Shown here: positions 56,792 through 60,461 of the stretch, in pieces
How the letters are laid out: each line of letters starts with the position of its first letter
How positions within the stretch are numbered: the stretch's first letter is position 1
From: Methanobacteriota archaeon
GTDB taxonomy: Archaea; Thermoplasmatota; Poseidoniia; Poseidoniales; Thalassarchaeaceae
Length of the DNA stretch: 60,461 nucleotides
Reading direction: 5' to 3'
Assembly: GCA_011523055.1 (NCBI GenBank)
Contig: WTHQ01000025.1
Location: 1 to 60,461 of the forward strand
Position numbers and translations under genes: made by a program
The notes under the pieces: generated by a model
The model's input: only the letters and a program-made list of their open reading frames with translations
The model's database searches: none
What the model was told of the DNA's origin: nothing

Positions 56792-58282
56792 ATGGCAGGG
56801 TTGGACAACCGGGAGAAGCGCCTCCTGGGAATACTCAGGGAGTCATCTGAACCACTGGGTGTGTCGTCCCTGTCCGATAAGACGGGTTGGTCCGACCAAG
56901 CACATGTCGTAGGGGCGGCAATGGGGCTGACCGAGCGGGGCTTCGCGTCCCTCGCCGAAGAGGAGTCGGTCCTGGTCAAGTTGGGGCCCGAGGGGCAGAG
57001 AGCCGCCCACGAGGGGCTGCTCGAGTCGAGAATGCTCGACTGGCTGGAATCCAAGGACCCCAAGGATTGGACGATGGCATCGATTTCGATGGACTTCGAC
57101 AGGTCCGAGGCAGGGCCGGGGGTCGGCATACTCCGGGACATGGGGGCACAGATAGCCGGAGGAAGGCTGGAGATCCCCGATTTCGAGGGGGCCCTCGACG
57201 AGGCGAAGCACCGGCAGTCGTTCATCAAGGGCCTATCGGAAACGTCGAGAAATGCAGTCGATTTGGACGAGGGAATGGTCGCCCACTTCTCCAGAAGGAG
57301 GGGCCTGATAGAGATGGAGAGGTCCACTCTTAGATTCTGGAGCGTGACGCAGGAGGGGCTGTCCTTGAGTCCCGAGCAACTGGTCGAAGTCGAGCAGATC
57401 AACGAGATAACCCCTGGGCTCTTGCAGGGGGATGACTGGAAAACCAAGGAGTTCAAGCCCTTCGATATTCACGCACCTGCCCCTCTGCCACTAGGGGGGA
57501 GGCCTCATCCCCTCCAATCCCTGATCGACAGAATCAGGGCGGTTTTCCTCGAGATGGGTTTCTCCGAGATCTCCGGAAACTTCGTCCAATCGGCAGGCTG
57601 GAACATGGACGCCCTGTTCATACCCCAAGACCACCCTGCTAGGACGATGCAGGACACATTCTACCTGGAGGACCCGCATAGCATCGAGATCGAGCAGAGT
57701 CGCCTTGAACAATGGGCCGGCACCCATCAGGAGGGGAGTGGGACGACATCCTCGGGATGGGGTGGAACCTTCGACAAGGAGGAGTCCCAGAGGGCGCTTC
57801 TAAGGACACACACGACTGTGAACACCGTGAGGCACATCGCAGAGAACCCATCGATCCCCAGCAGGGTGTTCGGAGTCGGCAGGGTCTTCAGGCAGGAGAC
57901 GATCGACCGAACCCACCTCCCCGAGTTCCACCAGATAGAGGGGATCATTCACGAGGAGGCAGCCAGCTTGCCGATGTTGGTCACTACCTTGAGGACCTTC
58001 TACACCAAGATGGGGTACTCCGATGTCAGGGTCAGGCCAGCCTACTTCCCCTACACCGAGCCCAGCATTGAGGTGGAGATCCTCTGGAGGGGCAAGTGGC
58101 TGGAGCTCGGAGGGGCGGGCATCTTCAGGCCAGAGGTAACCCAGCCGCTCGGCACGGACTGGCCCGTCTGCGCATGGGGGATGGGCCTCGAGCGACTGGC
58201 GATGCTCATACTTGGGCTGGATGACATCCGTGAGTTGTACCAACCCGATCTGATGGTCCTCTCCAAGATGCCAATCCTCTGA
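56792..58282 (+). CDS. pheS: Phenylalanyl-tRNA synthetase alpha subunit
   Basis: The 496-residue protein is of archaeal/eukaryotic PheS size. The N-terminal winged-helix DNA-binding-like domains (about 1-80) are followed by the class II catalytic core: 'LIDRIRAVFLEMGFSEI', motif 2 around RVFGVGRVFRQETIDRTHLPEFHQIEG (given here in parts: VFRQETIDRTHLPEF), and motif 3 in 'AWGMGLERLAMLILGLDDIR'. It charges tRNA-Phe as an alpha2beta2 tetramer; pheT is not in the window. Its last 77 bases overlap the convergent YHYH-protein gene. Confidence 0.95.
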   Translation: MAGLDNREKRLLGILRESSEPLGVSSLSDKTGWSDQAHVVGAAMGLTERGFASLAEEESVLVKLGPEGQRAAHEGLLESRMLDWLESKDPKDWTMASISMDFDRSEAGPGVGILRDMGAQIAGGRLEIPDFEGALDEAKHRQSFIKGLSETSRNAVDLDEGMVAHFSRRRGLIEMERSTLRFWSVTQEGLSLSPEQLVEVEQINEITPGLLQGDDWKTKEFKPFDIHAPAPLPLGGRPHPLQSLIDRIRAVFLEMGFSEISGNFVQSAGWNMDALFIPQDHPARTMQDTFYLEDPHSIEIEQSRLEQWAGTHQEGSGTTSSGWGGTFDKEESQRALLRTHTTVNTVRHIAENPSIPSRVFGVGRVFRQETIDRTHLPEFHQIEGIIHEEAASLPMLVTTLRTFYTKMGYSDVRVRPAYFPYTEPSIEVEILWRGKWLELGGAGIFRPEVTQPLGTDWPVCAWGMGLERLAMLILGLDDIRELYQPDLMVLSKMPIL

Positions 58283-60218
58283 GGATCCCTTCATACGGCA
58301 ATGCCAGTAGGCAGATCAACGCGATCAGTCCACCGACAGGTGGCTCGAAGGATGCTAAGAGGCCTATCGAGGCCCCGCTGTCCTGGCCCGGAGGGGGCCC
58401 AGGGTCGCAACCATCAGGAGGGGGCCCGATCCCAGGGCCCCACGTCTCACCGTGCCCCTCACAGGGGTCGCCGTCACCCTCTTCCACCGATCCATGATAG
58501 CAGATGAGGAAGTACGGGAACCCTATGTCACCCTCGCCGTTCTGCATGGTGGAGTGGTAGTGGTATATCCCCTCGGGGAAGTCAGGGGTGGGCCCGAAGT
58601 GCCCGTTGCAGACATCGAGGTCACCAAGGCCCGCGACGTACTCGTAGTCATCGATCCCGTTGTAGCCGGTCTGTCCCTCCTTGAGCCTGTATGAGGACTT
58701 CATCTCCGTCAGAACCCCCGAGGAGTCCACGCCGTAGGCGCCATAGATGGGATAGCCATCGAGCGCGACCCCGATCACAGGGGATGCCTCCCCATCCCCC
58801 TCAGGTGGGAAGGAGTAGTTCCTCCATCCTTCGTCTTGGGCCTCGCTGTGCCAATGGAGGCAGTTAGCATCCGCGTGGTAGTGGTACGCACCACCCGGTC
58901 CTGTGTGTCCATGGCACAGCCCTAGCCAGATCTCCTGCCTATCCTCGTCGTAGGCACCATGCTGGCTGGCGACGGCATCCCCCCCTGGCCCGTCCTCTGG
59001 CCCGTAGATGGGGACCCCATTGATCGCGTAGGCGATGCTTCCCCTGTCAGGGGCGCACTGGTAGGACCCACCTGCCTCTGGGCAATTCGTGGGGTCATGC
59101 CCGCCGACGGTGTCGTTCGAGGGGGAGCGGGGGATGGACAGCGAGTAGGCCTGTGTCGAGGCACAGCACCCGGGGCCGGACTCGAAGTCGTGGTTCGGTA
59201 GCCCATTCATCGAGATGGTGACGTTCCCCTCGTCCCAACTCACGGTGACCGAGCAGACATGGGCGTCATGCCCTGTGGTGTTGTAGTCATCGACCTCGGT
59301 CCCGGAGCCATCCTGGCAGAGGAACTTGTCCACCCAGAAGTCAAGCATGTCCGATGCGTTGTACGAAGTGGGCGGGACGTCGCAGCCATCGGGTATCCCA
59401 TCGCCATCGGAGTCAACAGAGTCGTCATGCCCCTCGCAGAGGTCGTTCTCGTCCGACGTTCCATCCCCATCGCTGTCGGGGGAGTAGTCGCAGCTCCCAT
59501 CATCATTCTCGGCAGAGGGGTCGTAGTTTGAGGCGCCGGGATCCGTGCAGCCCGCCTGCTCGCTCTCCAGCCATGTGGCTTGGAACTCCGAGTGTACAGC
59601 CTCGGACCCGCAGTCTGCGACGACGCGTATGGTCACAGTCCCGACGCTCCCATCTATCTGATGGCCGAATCTCCCATCCTCCCCTAGGTCGATGGGAAGG
59701 GACCCTCCGTTGCCCTCCGGTTCCTCCCAACTTAGGGCGCATTCGGAGATCTCATCGTAGGACAGGGTTCCTCCGAAGAACAGCTTCTCGCCCTCACTCA
59801 CTGGGAGGGCCTCGCCGATGTGGAGAACGGGGGAGGGGCTGGACACGGTGAAGGTCCCGGACCAATTGTCCGAAAGCCCCCCTTCATCGACGACCGAGGC
59901 CTCGATCAGGATAACCCCTCTCTTGTCAGGCGGGACATCTATCCGGACCTCACCAGCCTGGCTGATGGTATATGCGTCGGTCTTCGAACCGTCGATGAGG
60001 ACCTCCAATTCGATGGTCCCAAGGTCCTCATCTGAGACTATGAGCGTCACTGTCATGCCTTGGCCTGCCTGAAGTGAAATGCCAGAGTCGCCGTCTATGG
60101 AAGGCCCTAGGTTGATGGCCTCCTCTGTACTGCCATCCAAGTCGAACATCAGCATGCCAGCGAGGACGCTCAGGAACATGATCCCGGCTAGCCCCAGGCT
60201 CCTCGCCCTCTGTCCCAT
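58206..60218 (-). CDS. Secreted YHYH-domain surface protein
   Basis: The 670-residue protein has a signal peptide (about 7-27), a beta-sandwich-like N-terminal half, a short Asp-rich calcium-binding stretch (about 225-275), and a YHYH domain (about 300-590) with GPGGAYHYHADANCLHW and 'FPEGIYHYHSTMQN' His clusters and 'GVALDGYPIYGAYG' repeats. A C-terminal hydrophobic helix (about 625-645) would anchor it. YHYH-domain function is not established; the His clusters suggest metal binding. The 3' end overlaps pheS by 77 bases on the opposite strand. A SCO1-like gene lies just upstream on the same strand. Confidence 0.78.
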   Translation of the reverse strand: MGQRARSLGLAGIMFLSVLAGMLMFDLDGSTEEAINLGPSIDGDSGISLQAGQGMTVTLIVSDEDLGTIELEVLIDGSKTDAYTISQAGEVRIDVPPDKRGVILIEASVVDEGGLSDNWSGTFTVSSPSPVLHIGEALPVSEGEKLFFGGTLSYDEISECALSWEEPEGNGGSLPIDLGEDGRFGHQIDGSVGTVTIRVVADCGSEAVHSEFQATWLESEQAGCTDPGASNYDPSAENDDGSCDYSPDSDGDGTSDENDLCEGHDDSVDSDGDGIPDGCDVPPTSYNASDMLDFWVDKFLCQDGSGTEVDDYNTTGHDAHVCSVTVSWDEGNVTISMNGLPNHDFESGPGCCASTQAYSLSIPRSPSNDTVGGHDPTNCPEAGGSYQCAPDRGSIAYAINGVPIYGPEDGPGGDAVASQHGAYDEDRQEIWLGLCHGHTGPGGAYHYHADANCLHWHSEAQDEGWRNYSFPPEGDGEASPVIGVALDGYPIYGAYGVDSSGVLTEMKSSYRLKEGQTGYNGIDDYEYVAGLGDLDVCNGHFGPTPDFPEGIYHYHSTMQNGEGDIGFPYFLICYHGSVEEGDGDPCEGHGETWGPGIGPPPDGCDPGPPPGQDSGASIGLLASFEPPVGGLIALICLLALPYEGILRGLASWRGPSDRVGTTHGCHPAQV

Positions 60219-60287
60219 TGGGGTCTAGTCGACACCAGAATATTTGATGTCATCCTCGGATCGTCTGAGCGGAAGTCGGGATGACCT

Positions 60288-60461
60288 CTACTTCGCGAGC
60301 TCCTCCAGGTCCATCAGGAAGAGACTGGGGTCCCACGTCACCCCTCCCCACGCAATCCGCTTGTACCCGTCCTTGTCGATTATGAAGGTGGCAGTGGTGT
60401 GCCCTACGTTGTACTCCCCGAGGGCAGCCTCGTGGGGATCGACTCCTGTCGTTTCGTTCTC
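60288..60461 (-). CDS. SCO1/thioredoxin-fold protein (C-terminal end only)
   Basis: Only the last 57 codons lie in the window; the 5' part is beyond the end. The translation includes 'EYNVGHTTATFIIDKDGYKR' followed by IAWGGVTWDPSLFLMDLEEL. The histidine in VGHTTATFIIDKDG matches the conserved C-terminal copper-ligand region of SCO1/SenC proteins. A generic peroxiredoxin/thioredoxin relative is possible because the C-x3-C motif is outside the window. The YHYH gene follows after 69 bases on the same strand. Confidence 0.5.
   Translation of the reverse strand, partial: ENETTGVDPHEAALGEYNVGHTTATFIIDKDGYKRIAWGGVTWDPSLFLMDLEELAK

Noticed and set aside
56230-57456. 408-codon minus-strand frame opposite the zinc-ribbon protein and pheS
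   Set aside because: It runs into the tRNA-Thr gene and is antisense to conserved pheS; no motifs.
1-60461. CRISPR array or prophage
   Set aside because: No regularly spaced direct repeats, integrase, terminase or capsid-like frames were seen; the Cas4-like nuclease stands alone.

Overview
The window looks like a piece of a marine Group II-type euryarchaeal chromosome (Candidatus Poseidoniales or a close Thermoplasmatota relative). The archaeal core is clear: ribosomal proteins L44e, S27e and L37e, aIF2-alpha, Nop10, a PAC2-family protein, Nob1, the small subunit DP1 of family-D DNA polymerase, archaeal-type PheS and TyrRS, small ubiquitin-like modifiers, and five tRNAs. Mixed with these are many bacterial-flavoured metabolic genes and secreted proteins with calcium-binding Asp-rich repeats, a mixture typical of these planktonic heterotrophs. 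The lineage is an inference from gene content; no rRNA gene is present.

Layout. 1-3691: phosphate uptake operon (end of pstS, a fused pstC-pstA permease, pstB, phoU). 3735-10895: tRNA-Val(CAC), a thioredoxin-CcdA fusion, deoC and serC on the minus strand, then pdxT, a radical SAM protein and an Fe-S RecB/Cas4-like nuclease. 10932-14264: tRNA-Ser, a SAMP/ThiS-like protein, then the minus-strand translation cluster rpl44e-rps27e-aif2a-nop10-PAC2-pepE. 14377-17054: two small membrane proteins, rpl37e, purF. 17160-28171: a PKD-domain protein followed by the most striking feature, a three-gene lipid or polyketide synthesis cluster: a FabI-type enoyl reductase, a 2708-residue megasynthase (KS-AT-degenerate ACP-KS-ACP-ACP-KR-DH) and an Sfp-type phosphopantetheinyl transferase. 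28155-32237: minus-strand glutaryl-CoA dehydrogenase-like, etfB and etfA genes plus a secreted protein. 32332-41259: DUF5611-like protein, tyrS, HMG-CoA synthase, a GH53 lipoprotein, acyl-CoA dehydrogenase, a GcvH-like protein, a bacterial-type CCA-adding enzyme, a SerK/ParB-like protein and a HEAT-repeat protein. 41339-46363: tRNA-Val(UAC), pncC, DP1, a SerB-like HAD phosphatase, MoaD-like protein, TatA, Nob1, DedA, tRNA-Glu. 46475-52670: rhodanese and ETHE1-like genes, a DUF3592 protein, a large surface protein, a subtilase. 52732-60461: flavodoxin-like protein, sufS-sufE-sufT, folD, tRNA-Thr, a zinc-ribbon membrane protein, pheS, a YHYH-domain surface protein and the end of a SCO1-like gene.

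How the genes fit together. The FabI-megasynthase-PPTase set contains in principle every activity needed for iterative, reducing acyl-chain synthesis: malonyl loading, condensation, ketoreduction, dehydration, enoyl reduction and carrier activation. That is unexpected for an archaeon, whose membrane lipids are isoprenoid. Immediately convergent with it lies an acyl-CoA oxidation set (acyl-CoA dehydrogenase plus its electron acceptor ETF). The isoprenoid route is represented by HMG-CoA synthase.

The chromosome is densely packed. No stretch longer than 300 bases lacks a gene, and the largest inter-CDS gap (3692-3896) holds a tRNA. Many neighbours overlap by 4 bases. I saw no rRNA, CRISPR array, insertion sequence or prophage.
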